Shown here: positions 16,516 through 25,544 of the stretch, piece after piece | Numbering within the stretch: the stretch's first letter is position 1 | Layout of the letters: each line of letters opens with the position of its first letter | DNA from: Dyadobacter beijingensis DSM 21582 | GTDB taxonomy: Bacteria; Bacteroidota; Bacteroidia; Cytophagales; Spirosomataceae | Length of the DNA stretch: 64,000 bases | Assembly: GCF_000382205.1 (NCBI RefSeq) | Contig: NZ_KB907786.1 | Span: 248,001-312,000 of the forward strand | Reading direction: 5' to 3' | Position numbers and translations under genes: made by a program | The notes under the pieces: generated by a model | Seen by the model: only the letters and a program-made list of their open reading frames with translations | What the model was told of the DNA's origin: nothing | Database searches by the model: none

Positions 16516-19500
16516 TGACCAGCAAATACGCCAAATTATGCAGGGCAATGCTCGTGTTTGCCCTGATATGCATCCAGGTTTCCTGCACGAAAGAGGAAGA
16601 GTTGCCCGAAGGACTTTTCCAGTCGCTCGACGCCTCCGAAACGGGGATCGACTTTGTTAACAAGGTCGAGGACCGGGAGGATATCAACATTTTCAACTAC
16701 CGGAATTTCTACAACGGCGGCGGCGTGTCGGTCGGGGATGTTAATAACGATGGCCTGCCCGACATTTACTTCACCGCCAACATGGGTGAAAACAAGCTGT
16801 ACCTGAATAAAGGCAACTGGAAATTCGAGGACATTACCGCCAAAGCCGGGGTAGCCGAGCCGGATAAATGGAGCACGGGCGTGGTCATGGCCGATGTGAA
16901 CGGCGATAACCTGCTCGACATTTACGTCTGCAATGCAGGGTACCAGAAATTTGTGAACAAGCAGGGTAACTCGCTATATATCAATAATGGCGACCTGACT
17001 TTTACCGAATCATCCAAAAAATACGGGCTGGATGAGCCGGGCTATACCACGCACGCTGCCTTCCTCGATTACGACCTCGACGGCGACCTGGATTGCTACA
17101 TTCTGAACAACAGTTTTATCCCCGTCAACACCCTCAACTATGCCAACGACCGCAACCTCCGCGCGAAAGACTGGCCGGTGAAGGACTTTCTGAAAGGCGG
17201 CGGCGCCAAACTGATGCGCAACGACGGCGGGCATTTCAGGGATGTGAGCGAAGAAGCGGGTATTTACGGAAGCCTGATCGGCTTCGGGCTGGGCGTGACG
17301 GTAGGCGACATCAACGGCGACTTGTACCCCGACATTTACATTTGCAACGATTTTTACGAAAAAGATTACCTCTATATCAATCAAAAAGACGGTACATTCT
17401 CCGAAGAACTCGAAAAGCGGATCAAGCACACGAGCCTGGCCTCGATGGGCGCCGATATGGCCGATATCAACAACGACGGCTACCCCGAGCTTTTTGTGAC
17501 GGACATGCTGCCGCGCGATGAATACCGGTACAAAACGACGACTTCATTTGAAAACCATTACCTCTTCAACCTGAAAAAAGAGAAGGGTTTTTACAACCAA
17601 TACATGCAGAACAGCCTGCAATTCAACAACCAGGACGGCACATTCTCGGAAATCGCGAATTACTCCGGCGTGGCGGCGAGCGATTGGAGCTGGGGCGCGC
17701 TGCTTTTCGACGCGGACAACGACTCGAAAACGGACATTTACGTCTGCAACGGTATTTATCACGACATTCTGGACCAGGATTTTATCGATTTTTTCGCGAA
17801 CGAGGTCACGCAGAAAATGGTGATGTCGGGCGAGAAGGAAAATATGCAGAGCATCATCGACCGCATGCCGTCGACGCCGATCGCCAACAATTTCTTCCAT
17901 AATGAAGGGAATTTGCAATTCCGCGAGAAGGCCAGGGAATTCGGTTTGGGCAAAACTTCATTTTCAAACGGCGCGGCCTATGCGGACCTGGATAACGACG
18001 GAGACCTCGACCTGGTCGTGAATAATGTGAACGAGCCGTGTTTTGTCTATAAAAACAAATCCGAGTCGCAGAAGGATAAGAACCATTTCATCAAATTCAA
18101 TTTCAAGGGCCAGGGCATGAATACCCGCGCCATTGGATCGAAGGTGGAGGTTTATGCTGGCGGGCAGGTGTTCAGCAAGCAGGTGAACCCGTCGCGCGGC
18201 TTCCAGTCGAGCACGGAATACCCGCTCACGATCGGTTTGGGTAAAATCGCTCAAATCGATTCGGTACGCGTGCTGTGGCCGACGCGCAAGGTCACTGCAC
18301 TGGGCCGGATGAAGCCGGATACCGTGCTGACGCTGGCGGTCGGCGATGCCAACGTGGATTACGTGGCACCCGCGCCCAGGCAGGGGCAAATGCTTACGAG
18401 CGTGCCCGCGAAAGGGCTCGGCACGCACGTGGAAAACAAATACGAGGACTTTTACAATGAGCGCAATATCCCGACCATGTTGTCGCAGGAAGGCCCGAAG
18501 GCGGCGATCGGCGATGTGAACGGGGACGGGCTGGACGATATGTATATTTGCGGCGGCAAGGAACAGGGCGGCCAACTGTATTTGCAGCGGAGCGGGCAGT
18601 TCGTGAAATCGCCGCAGAAGGCATTCAGTGACCTGGCCGGGTTTGAAGACACGGCCGCATTGTTTTTCGATGCGGATGGCGACGGCGACCGCGACCTGGT
18701 GGTGGGTAGCGGCGGTAACGAAAGCCTCGTGACGAGCCCCGATCTGCCCACGCGGCTTTACCTGAACGACGGGAGAGGCAATTTTACCCTCAATAACCGC
18801 GCATTGCCGCCGAATGCGATGAACACCGCGGTGATCGTGGCCGACGACTACGACGGCGACGGCGACCTTGATCTTTTCGTAGGTAGCCGCAGCGTGCCGC
18901 GTGAATATGGGTCGAGCCCGACGAGTTACATCTACCAGAACGACGGGAAAGGCGTATTCAAAGATGTTACCAAATCTTCCGCACCTGATTTGAGCAAAAT
19001 AGGCATGGTAAGGGATGCGAGCTGGACGGATGTGGACGGCGACGGCCGCAAGGAACTCGTGATCGTAGGCGACTGGATGGCGCCGGCCATTTTCAGGTAT
19101 GCTTCGGGTAGTTTCAAGCAAATGGAGACCGGCCTGGAAAGCTACGCGGGTTTCTGGGGCTCGCTGAAAACGGACGACTTCGACGGCGACGGCGACCAGG
19201 ACCTGGTATTGGGAAATATCGGTGAGAATTTTTCGCTGAAAGCCGGCCCGAATGCCCCTTTGAAGATATGGATCAATGATTTTAACAAAAACGGGACGAT
19301 TGAGAAGGTGATTTCCAAAACGGTGGATTCCAAAAACCTGCCGGTGCTTCTGAAGCGTGAAATGACGACCCAGTTTCCTTTCCTGAAAAAGAAAAGTATC
19401 AAGCATTCGGAATATGCAGTACTGACGGTGGAGGATTTGTTTCCCGAAGATTTACTCAAATCCGCCGTTGAAAAGTCGGTGACCTACCTGCAATCGGGCA

Positions 19501-19853
19501 TTGCGGTGAACGACGGCAAAGGGCGGTTCAAGCTGGTGGCGCTGCCTTACCTGGCCCAGTTTTCGTGCCTGAACGCCATCCAGAGCAGCGACGTGAACCA
19601 CGACGGCAAGCCTGACCTGATCGTCGGCGGTAACTTTACCCATTTCATCCCGCAGCTCGGGGCGCTCGATGCGTGCCGGGGTAATGTGCTCATTAATAAG
19701 GGTAATATGCAGTTCGATGTGCTGCTGGCCAACCGCAGCGGCTTCGCATTGGACGGCGAGGTGAAGCAGATCAGCCCGATTACGATCCAGGGCGGTAAAT
19801 ACCTGGTAAGCCTGGTGAACAATGCCGCGCCGGTCCTTTTTAAAATCAACTAA
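16515..19853 (+). CDS. FG-GAP/VCBS-repeat lipoprotein with ASPIC/UnbV domain (copy 1)
   Basis: A 1112-residue lipoprotein of the CRTAC1-like group. Lipobox with Cys24 (QVSC), followed by TKEEE, fitting the Bacteroidota signal for surface exposure. The N-terminal half has FG-GAP/VCBS beta-propeller blades, each with a calcium-binding loop such as DVNNDGLPDI, DVNGDNLLDI, DYDLDGDLD and DINGDLYPDI. An ASPIC/UnbV domain lies at about residues 535-593 (AIGSKVEVYAGG, NPSRGFQSSTEYPLTIGLGK, VRVLWP). A second propeller follows (DVNGDGLDDM, DADGDGDRDL, DYDGDGDLDL, DVNHDGKPDL). Such proteins commonly follow SusC/SusD genes in Bacteroidota and are presumed to bind carbohydrate or protein at the cell surface; their function is not known. 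The next gene is a full-length paralogue 25 bp away. Confidence 0.9.
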   Translation: MTSKYAKLCRAMLVFALICIQVSCTKEEELPEGLFQSLDASETGIDFVNKVEDREDINIFNYRNFYNGGGVSVGDVNNDGLPDIYFTANMGENKLYLNKGNWKFEDITAKAGVAEPDKWSTGVVMADVNGDNLLDIYVCNAGYQKFVNKQGNSLYINNGDLTFTESSKKYGLDEPGYTTHAAFLDYDLDGDLDCYILNNSFIPVNTLNYANDRNLRAKDWPVKDFLKGGGAKLMRNDGGHFRDVSEEAGIYGSLIGFGLGVTVGDINGDLYPDIYICNDFYEKDYLYINQKDGTFSEELEKRIKHTSLASMGADMADINNDGYPELFVTDMLPRDEYRYKTTTSFENHYLFNLKKEKGFYNQYMQNSLQFNNQDGTFSEIANYSGVAASDWSWGALLFDADNDSKTDIYVCNGIYHDILDQDFIDFFANEVTQKMVMSGEKENMQSIIDRMPSTPIANNFFHNEGNLQFREKAREFGLGKTSFSNGAAYADLDNDGDLDLVVNNVNEPCFVYKNKSESQKDKNHFIKFNFKGQGMNTRAIGSKVEVYAGGQVFSKQVNPSRGFQSSTEYPLTIGLGKIAQIDSVRVLWPTRKVTALGRMKPDTVLTLAVGDANVDYVAPAPRQGQMLTSVPAKGLGTHVENKYEDFYNERNIPTMLSQEGPKAAIGDVNGDGLDDMYICGGKEQGGQLYLQRSGQFVKSPQKAFSDLAGFEDTAALFFDADGDGDRDLVVGSGGNESLVTSPDLPTRLYLNDGRGNFTLNNRALPPNAMNTAVIVADDYDGDGDLDLFVGSRSVPREYGSSPTSYIYQNDGKGVFKDVTKSSAPDLSKIGMVRDASWTDVDGDGRKELVIVGDWMAPAIFRYASGSFKQMETGLESYAGFWGSLKTDDFDGDGDQDLVLGNIGENFSLKAGPNAPLKIWINDFNKNGTIEKVISKTVDSKNLPVLLKREMTTQFPFLKKKSIKHSEYAVLTVEDLFPEDLLKSAVEKSVTYLQSGIAVNDGKGRFKLVALPYLAQFSCLNAIQSSDVNHDGKPDLIVGGNFTHFIPQLGALDACRGNVLINKGNMQFDVLLANRSGFALDGEVKQISPITIQGGKYLVSLVNNAAPVLFKIN

Positions 19854-19878
19854 TTGAAAATCTGCTTTTTATAGTTCA

Positions 19879-22800
19879 ATGCGATTCAACAAGCTGTTTT
19901 ACCGGGTTCTGACATTTGCCTTAGCGGCCCTGCTGGGTGCGTGCTCGAAGCAGGAGGAGGCGGAGGATTACCGTTTCGAGCTCCTGACGGCCGACCGTAC
20001 GGGCATCGATTTTTCCAATACCCTCAAAGCGACGCCCGACCTGAACATCTTCTATTATATGTACTTCTATAATGGCGGCGGCGTGGGTGCCGGCGATCTC
20101 AACAACGACGGGCTTGTCGACCTGTGTTTCACCGCCAACCAGGAGGCTAACCGCATTTACCTGAACAAATCGGGGCTGCGGTTTGAGGATGTGACGGAAA
20201 AAGCGGGCTTCAAAGGAGCAAAGGGCTGGTCGAACGGCGTGTCGATCGTGGATATCAACCAGGACGGACTGCTCGATATTTACATTAGTCAGGTAGGTGA
20301 TTTTGAGAATATGAAGGGTCATAACCTGCTCTTCGAATGCCAGCGCATTACGCCGGAAGGTATCCCGGTATACGAGGAAAAATCGAAGGAATATGGTCTG
20401 GACCTCGTGGTATTCGGGACGCAAGCGCTGTTTTTCGATTACGACCTGGATGGCGACCTCGATATGTTCCAGCTCAACCATTCGGTGCACCAGAACGGGA
20501 CATTCGGTCGGCGCGATTTATTTGCAGATACATTTCACCCACTGGCTGGCGACAAGCTTTTCCGAAACGACGGCGGCAAATACGTGGAGGTGACCCGCGA
20601 GGCGGGTATCCACAGCTCTGCGCTTGGGTATGGCCTCGGGCTGGGCGTGGGTGACGTGAACCTGGATGGCTACCCCGATATGTACATCGGTAACGACTTC
20701 CATGAGAATGATTATTTGTATATCAACCAGCGTAATGGCCGTTTCAGTGATCAAACGGACTCGTCGCTGATGCATACCAGCCAGTTTTCGATGGGCGTGG
20801 ATATTGGCGACCTTAACAATGATATTTTCCCGGAAATCGTGTCGCTGGACATGCTTCCTTTTGATTACGAGATACTTAAAAAGTCGGAAGGGGAGGATAG
20901 TTACAGTATTTTTAAATACAAGATCAGGCAGGGGTACAATTACCAGTTTGCCCGTAACAACCTCCAATTCAACAACGGAAATGGCACATTCAGCGAGATA
21001 GGCATGTATGCGGGCGTGCACGCGACGGACTGGTCGTGGGCGGCGCTGTTCACCGATTTTGATAACGACGGCCTGAAAGACCTTTTCATTTCCAACGGCA
21101 TTCCGAAGCGGATGAACGATACGGATTACATCAAATTCGTGTCCGACGACGTGGTGCAGGAAAAGATCCGCAACAAGAATTTCGACGAAAACGACCCCGG
21201 GCTTACGGACAAGCTGCCGGAAATCAAATTGCCCAATCAATTTTTCCACAACAAGGGTGACCTCGCATTTACCGATCTGCATTCAAACATCAAAAACGAC
21301 CAGATTTCCTACTCGAACGGCTCCGTTTACGCGGACCTCGACAACGATGGCGACCTGGACATTGTGACGAACAATATCAACGAGAAGGCATTTATTTACC
21401 AAAATCTGAGCGAGCAGAAGCCTGCCAAAAATGATTTCGTGCGGCTCTACCTCAAAGGAAAAAAGGGGAACCTGAATGCGATCGGAAGCAAATGCCTCGT
21501 GTTTCGCGATGGCGATGTGCTGAGCTACGAAAAATTCCCGGTGCGCGGTTTTCAGTCGAGCATGGAGGTGCCTTTGAATATCGGTTTGGGAAAAAAGAGC
21601 AATGTGGATTCACTCGTCGTGATCTGGCCGGACAACAGTTACCAGTCGTTAAAGCCGAACGAATGGAAAGATTCCCTCGCGCTTGCGTACCGCGAAGGGC
21701 TGCCGGCTTTCGATTATCAGAAACTGAAAGCAGCCAAACAAGGCGAAGCGATTGCATTCCAGGACATAGCGTCGCGGCTGGGCATTGCCGTGAAGCATGA
21801 GGAAAATAACTTTATTGAATTTGATCGCAACTCGCTGATCCCGTTCGAAGTAACGGCAGAGGGACCTGCCTTGGCGATTGCCGATATTAACCATGATGGT
21901 TTGGAGGACGTATTTGTCGGTTCTTCCAAAATGCTGAAAAGCCATTTGTTCCTGCAAACGAAAGAGGGGAAATTCCGCGAGTGGTTCCAGCCGGCGCTGG
22001 CACGCGACAGCACGTATGAAGAGGTGGACGCGGAATGGACGGATGTGAACCGGGACGGCCATCCCGACCTGGTAGTGGCTACGGGCGGCAATGAATTCAG
22101 CCATCATTCACCGTACCAGATGCCGCGGGTGTACCTCAATGACGGAAAGGGCAACCTGACGGCCAAAGAAGATGCATTTCAAAATATTTTCACCACCGCC
22201 TCTTGCGTGGTGCCTTTCGATTTCAGCGGCGACGGCATCCCAGACCTGTTCATCGGCGGCCGTGCCGTGCCTTTGAATTACGGCGAAATACCGCGCTCGT
22301 ATTTGCTGCAAAATGACGGTACCGGTCGCTTTACGGACGTCACGAAGCAGTATGCGCCGGAGCTGGCCTCGATCGGGTATGTAAGAAGTGCCCGGCTGAC
22401 CGACATGGACCGCAATGGCAGCCAGGATCTTGTGCTTGCATTGGAGTGGGACGGTATTTGCGTCATGCAGCGGACAGGAAAGGTATTCCAGAAGAGAATG
22501 CTGACGAAGGAAAAAAGCTGGTGGAATTTCGCGATGCCTTATGATTTCGACGGCGATGGCGATATCGACATACTGGCAGGTAACCTGGGCCTGAACAGCC
22601 GTTTGAAAGCCGACCGTGACCATCCGGTCAAGATGTATATCAATGATTTCGACGGAAACGGCCGGAAAGAGCCGGTACTCACGACGTTCCTGAACGGTAA
22701 GGAAGCATTATTCCCGACCAAAATGGAAATGGAGAAACAAATGCCGGCCATTCGCAAGAAGTACATTTATGCTGCCGATTTTGCCAAAGCGGACATCGCC

Positions 22801-23217
22801 GACATCCTGGGCAGGGACAAACTATCCGAGGCGCAGCTGCTCACGGCGGATTATTTCCAGAACGCCGTGCTCGTAAATGACGGGAAGGGCAATTTCACCC
22901 TCAAACCCCTGCCATTCCGGGCACAATGGGCGCCCTACTACGACGCCCAGATCATCGACGCCAACGGCGATAAGCTCCCCGACGTGCTGCTGATGGGTAA
23001 CTTCTACGACTGCAACATTCAAATGGGCCGCTACGACGCCGATTACGGCATGCTGCTCATCAACAGGGGCAACTGCAATTTCGCACCGGAGCCATTGAAC
23101 GGCTTGCAGGCACGCGGGCAGGTCAAGCGCTTGAAACGCATTCAGTTGAAAACGGGACCGGCTTTCGTGGCGGCGCGGAACGATGCGGCGCTGATGGTGA
23201 TTAAGAGCGGGAAATAG
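19879..23217 (+). CDS. FG-GAP/VCBS-repeat lipoprotein with ASPIC/UnbV domain (copy 2)
   Basis: A second ASPIC lipoprotein of exactly the same length (1112 residues) with the same architecture as its upstream neighbour. Lipobox LLGAC with Cys22, then SKQEEAEDY. Calcium loops include DLNNDGLVDL, DINQDGLLDI, DYDLDGDLDM, DVNLDGYPDM, DFDNDGLKDL, DLDNDGDLDI and, in the second half, DINHDGLEDV, DVNRDGHPDL and DFDGDGDIDI. The ASPIC block is at about residues 532-590 (NAIGSKCLVFRDG, GFQSSMEVPLNIGLGK, VVIWP). The two copies share motif order but are clearly divergent, so the duplication is old. It ends 3 bp from the stop of the convergent beta-barrel gene, with no terminator visible. Confidence 0.9.
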   Translation: MRFNKLFYRVLTFALAALLGACSKQEEAEDYRFELLTADRTGIDFSNTLKATPDLNIFYYMYFYNGGGVGAGDLNNDGLVDLCFTANQEANRIYLNKSGLRFEDVTEKAGFKGAKGWSNGVSIVDINQDGLLDIYISQVGDFENMKGHNLLFECQRITPEGIPVYEEKSKEYGLDLVVFGTQALFFDYDLDGDLDMFQLNHSVHQNGTFGRRDLFADTFHPLAGDKLFRNDGGKYVEVTREAGIHSSALGYGLGLGVGDVNLDGYPDMYIGNDFHENDYLYINQRNGRFSDQTDSSLMHTSQFSMGVDIGDLNNDIFPEIVSLDMLPFDYEILKKSEGEDSYSIFKYKIRQGYNYQFARNNLQFNNGNGTFSEIGMYAGVHATDWSWAALFTDFDNDGLKDLFISNGIPKRMNDTDYIKFVSDDVVQEKIRNKNFDENDPGLTDKLPEIKLPNQFFHNKGDLAFTDLHSNIKNDQISYSNGSVYADLDNDGDLDIVTNNINEKAFIYQNLSEQKPAKNDFVRLYLKGKKGNLNAIGSKCLVFRDGDVLSYEKFPVRGFQSSMEVPLNIGLGKKSNVDSLVVIWPDNSYQSLKPNEWKDSLALAYREGLPAFDYQKLKAAKQGEAIAFQDIASRLGIAVKHEENNFIEFDRNSLIPFEVTAEGPALAIADINHDGLEDVFVGSSKMLKSHLFLQTKEGKFREWFQPALARDSTYEEVDAEWTDVNRDGHPDLVVATGGNEFSHHSPYQMPRVYLNDGKGNLTAKEDAFQNIFTTASCVVPFDFSGDGIPDLFIGGRAVPLNYGEIPRSYLLQNDGTGRFTDVTKQYAPELASIGYVRSARLTDMDRNGSQDLVLALEWDGICVMQRTGKVFQKRMLTKEKSWWNFAMPYDFDGDGDIDILAGNLGLNSRLKADRDHPVKMYINDFDGNGRKEPVLTTFLNGKEALFPTKMEMEKQMPAIRKKYIYAADFAKADIADILGRDKLSEAQLLTADYFQNAVLVNDGKGNFTLKPLPFRAQWAPYYDAQIIDANGDKLPDVLLMGNFYDCNIQMGRYDADYGMLLINRGNCNFAPEPLNGLQARGQVKRLKRIQLKTGPAFVAARNDAALMVIKSGK

Positions 23218-23219
23218 GG

Positions 23220-24518
23220 CTACAATCTGAAATAGAGCCCTCCATTGATGCTGAAATTGCGCACATACTGATCATAGGTGCCCATTAAGTTATTGAATCG
23301 GAAGTTCCAGGTCTTATCTGGCATGGTGGTTCCGTTTTCAATCCTGGACGACACCTTTGTGTGTGAAATCTTCGGATAAATGCCGCCTACGAATTTTGCG
23401 GACAGTCGAAGCGTCCATCTTTTGTGCAGGTCATATTGGGCGCCCACACCGGCATTGAAACCGATCATGTGCGCGGGTCTGTCGATTTCGACATATCCCG
23501 TCACGTAGCTGAAAGGTGCATCTTTGGTTTCGCGATACCCGGTGGAAAGCCCCATTTCAGCGCTACGCAGTCTCATAATGGTAGGTCCCCCGAACAAGTA
23601 AGGCCTGATTTTACTTCTTTCGGGACGCATTAAGGAATAGCTCCCGGCAATGTCTATTTGAAATGTCTTGTAGGAAAGCTCGGATAAATTCAGACTGCGA
23701 TCGTAGAGTTCCGGGTGAATCAGGTAGTTCGGGAATATAATTTCCGCCGCCCCGAAACCGCCGATGTTTAAGTTTTCAATGGAAGTGTTGTTTCCGTAAG
23801 CGTCCACGAGAATGCTCATTCTTTTGGCCATGGCAATGTCAATGCTCAATCCCAGCGGTAGGGTAGAGCCGGAAGCATAACCAGTTTTTTTATAAACAAC
23901 ATTGCCGACTCCATCGCCTTCCCCCACATCAAAAGCTGTCCTGTTATGCCCGAAGCCCGCATAAATTCCGATGCTCGCCCGTACTTTGAACTGATCGATC
24001 GTCTTTGTGTAGATGGTTTGAGGTGAATTACCTGCCGAGTTTGCGTAAGATGTAAGTCTTTTAAGATACTTCGCAGTGTACTCCGCACCGATGTTTGAGG
24101 TAACGTAGTAGGCGTCAGTCAGCTCTTTCCCGAAAATCAGTGGTAGTGCGCGTTTGTAATGTGCCTGTGAAATGACGAGCAACGAGTCATTCCTGCGTAC
24201 GTAAAACAATTTGTCATTTTCATTGAATAGCAGGCTGAATTTACCTTCGACCAGCAGCAGCAATAAGTGCGATTCAGATTTCAGATTTTCATTTAAATAA
24301 ACCGCGCCATTAGCCAGCCCTATTTTTCGGATTTCAGTAAATGGAAATGCAGCAGGGCTGCTATCTCGACCCTTTACATTCACTTTTCCTTTTTTGTAAT
24401 TAATGAGAACCTTCCCCAAAATAGGTTCGGGGTTTTGATTCAGGAATACGGAGTCCGTCTGGCACAATGCATTTGTTGATAACCAAACAGTTAGAAATGC
24501 GAGGAGAAGTCGGGTCAT
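23220..24518 (-). CDS. Outer-membrane beta-barrel (porin-like) protein, unknown function
   Basis: A 432-residue exported protein: signal peptide MTRLLLAFLTVWLSTNALCQ, a ~120-residue N-terminal part with short strands (GKVLINYKKGKVNVKGRD), then strands rich in alternating aromatic and Gly residues (SIGIYAGFGHN, GFNAGVGAQYDLHKRWTLRLSAKFVGGIYP) ending in GGLYFRL. This fits an outer-membrane beta-barrel domain of the kind common in Bacteroidota. No ligand can be proposed. Its sequence looks poorer in G+C than its neighbours, a possible sign of later acquisition. The SDR gene lies 62 bp upstream on the same strand and may be cotranscribed. Confidence 0.65.
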   Translation of the reverse strand: MTRLLLAFLTVWLSTNALCQTDSVFLNQNPEPILGKVLINYKKGKVNVKGRDSSPAAFPFTEIRKIGLANGAVYLNENLKSESHLLLLLVEGKFSLLFNENDKLFYVRRNDSLLVISQAHYKRALPLIFGKELTDAYYVTSNIGAEYTAKYLKRLTSYANSAGNSPQTIYTKTIDQFKVRASIGIYAGFGHNRTAFDVGEGDGVGNVVYKKTGYASGSTLPLGLSIDIAMAKRMSILVDAYGNNTSIENLNIGGFGAAEIIFPNYLIHPELYDRSLNLSELSYKTFQIDIAGSYSLMRPERSKIRPYLFGGPTIMRLRSAEMGLSTGYRETKDAPFSYVTGYVEIDRPAHMIGFNAGVGAQYDLHKRWTLRLSAKFVGGIYPKISHTKVSSRIENGTTMPDKTWNFRFNNLMGTYDQYVRNFSINGGLYFRL

Positions 24519-24580
24519 AAAAGAGATTTAATATTTCAAATATATCAAAGTATACTTAAATACTAAATCTTCTTCAATTA

Positions 24581-25369
24581 TTACAAACTCTCCGTTCGTC
24601 CGCCGTCCACAGGCACGTTCACGCCGCTGATGCTGCCCGCGGCGGGGCTGGCCAGGAATGCTACTGCTGCCGCTACCTCCTTCGCTTCGCTGAAACGACG
24701 GATGGGAATGCTGGCTCTGAGTTCATCGGCGACCTGTTCTTTTGTTTTGCCCTGGTTTTTGCTGCGCATGTCGAGCACGGCGTCGAGGCGGGCGGTTTCG
24801 GTGTAGCCTGGGAGTACATTATTGACGGTGATGCCAAACTGGCCCAGTTCGAGGGAGAGTGTTTTGGCCCAGCTGGCTACGGCGCCGCGGATGGTGTTGG
24901 AGACGCCGAGGCCGATGATCGGCTGCTTTACCGACGTGCTGATGATATTGATAATACGCCCGAAGCCTTCTTTTTTCATCGATGGCACCACCGCCTGGGC
25001 CAGAAACTGGTTGTTGACGATGTGCATTTGAAAGGTTTTCAGGAACTGGCCGGTTTCGGCTTCGATGATCGGGCCGCCCGACGGGCCACCGGTGTTGTTC
25101 ACGAGTATATGCACCTCCGGGCAGAGGCGCAGGTAATTTTCGATGGCGGATTTCACATTTTCGTGGTCGGCGAAATCGGCTACGACGTACCGGTGAAGCT
25201 GCCCGAGCGATGTGTCGAGGTCCTCGATTACGTCGCGGAGTTTTTCTTCATTTCGCGCTACAAGCGTCACATTGGCACCCAGCAATGCGATTTCAACGGC
25301 GGCGGCGAGCCCGATGCCTTGCGTGCTTCCGCATACGATCGCTGTTTTTCCGGTCAGGTCGAGGTTCAT
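24581..25369 (-). CDS. SDR-family protein with altered active site (BKR-like)
   Basis: A 262-residue short-chain dehydrogenase/reductase fold protein. The cofactor loop is CGSTQGIG (residues 13-20), then VARN, NNTGG at 91-95 and IINIISTS with Ser144. The catalytic YxxxK is replaced: alignment to ordinary SDRs puts Ser157 at the Tyr position and Arg161 at the Lys position (GLGVSNTIRGAV). The C-terminal NNVLPGYTETARL and GSISGVNVPVDGGRTESL are otherwise family-typical. This pattern is known for the BKR-like SDR subgroup that lacks the standard tetrad, so the enzyme may bind nucleotide without normal reductase chemistry or use another acid/base. Substrate unknown. Confidence 0.85.
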   Translation of the reverse strand: MNLDLTGKTAIVCGSTQGIGLAAAVEIALLGANVTLVARNEEKLRDVIEDLDTSLGQLHRYVVADFADHENVKSAIENYLRLCPEVHILVNNTGGPSGGPIIEAETGQFLKTFQMHIVNNQFLAQAVVPSMKKEGFGRIINIISTSVKQPIIGLGVSNTIRGAVASWAKTLSLELGQFGITVNNVLPGYTETARLDAVLDMRSKNQGKTKEQVADELRASIPIRRFSEAKEVAAAVAFLASPAAGSISGVNVPVDGGRTESL

Positions 25370-25451
25370 GGTTTTGTTTTTAAACTTGGTTTCAGATTGA
25401 TAACGTTTTGAAAATCGTTTGCCCCGCTTCCCGTTTCGTTGATTTTTCGGC

Positions 25452-25459
25452 TATCTTTG
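25452..25459 (+). promoter_or_regulatory. -7 promoter element of purH
   Basis: TATCTTTG matches the Bacteroidota -7 consensus TAnnTTTG exactly, about 85 bases before the purH start codon. The best upstream TTTG (25418-25421) is 30 bp away, so the -33 element is unclear. The ~80-base leader shows no obvious purine-riboswitch fold. Confidence 0.55.
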
Positions 25460-25544
25460 CGGTTTATTTTTCAACATGGGACCAGCCGAAATACCGAAAG
25501 TAAGCAAAATCCTGCATTTGTAATCTTAGAGCAACCGTTGCACA

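Noticed and set aside
17964..19406. 480-codon frame antisense to the first ASPIC gene
   Set aside because: Antisense shadow of a repetitive FG-GAP gene; the composition is implausible for a protein.
25460..25544. Purine riboswitch in the purH leader
   Set aside because: The ~80-base leader shows no three-way junction or conserved loops that I can defend.
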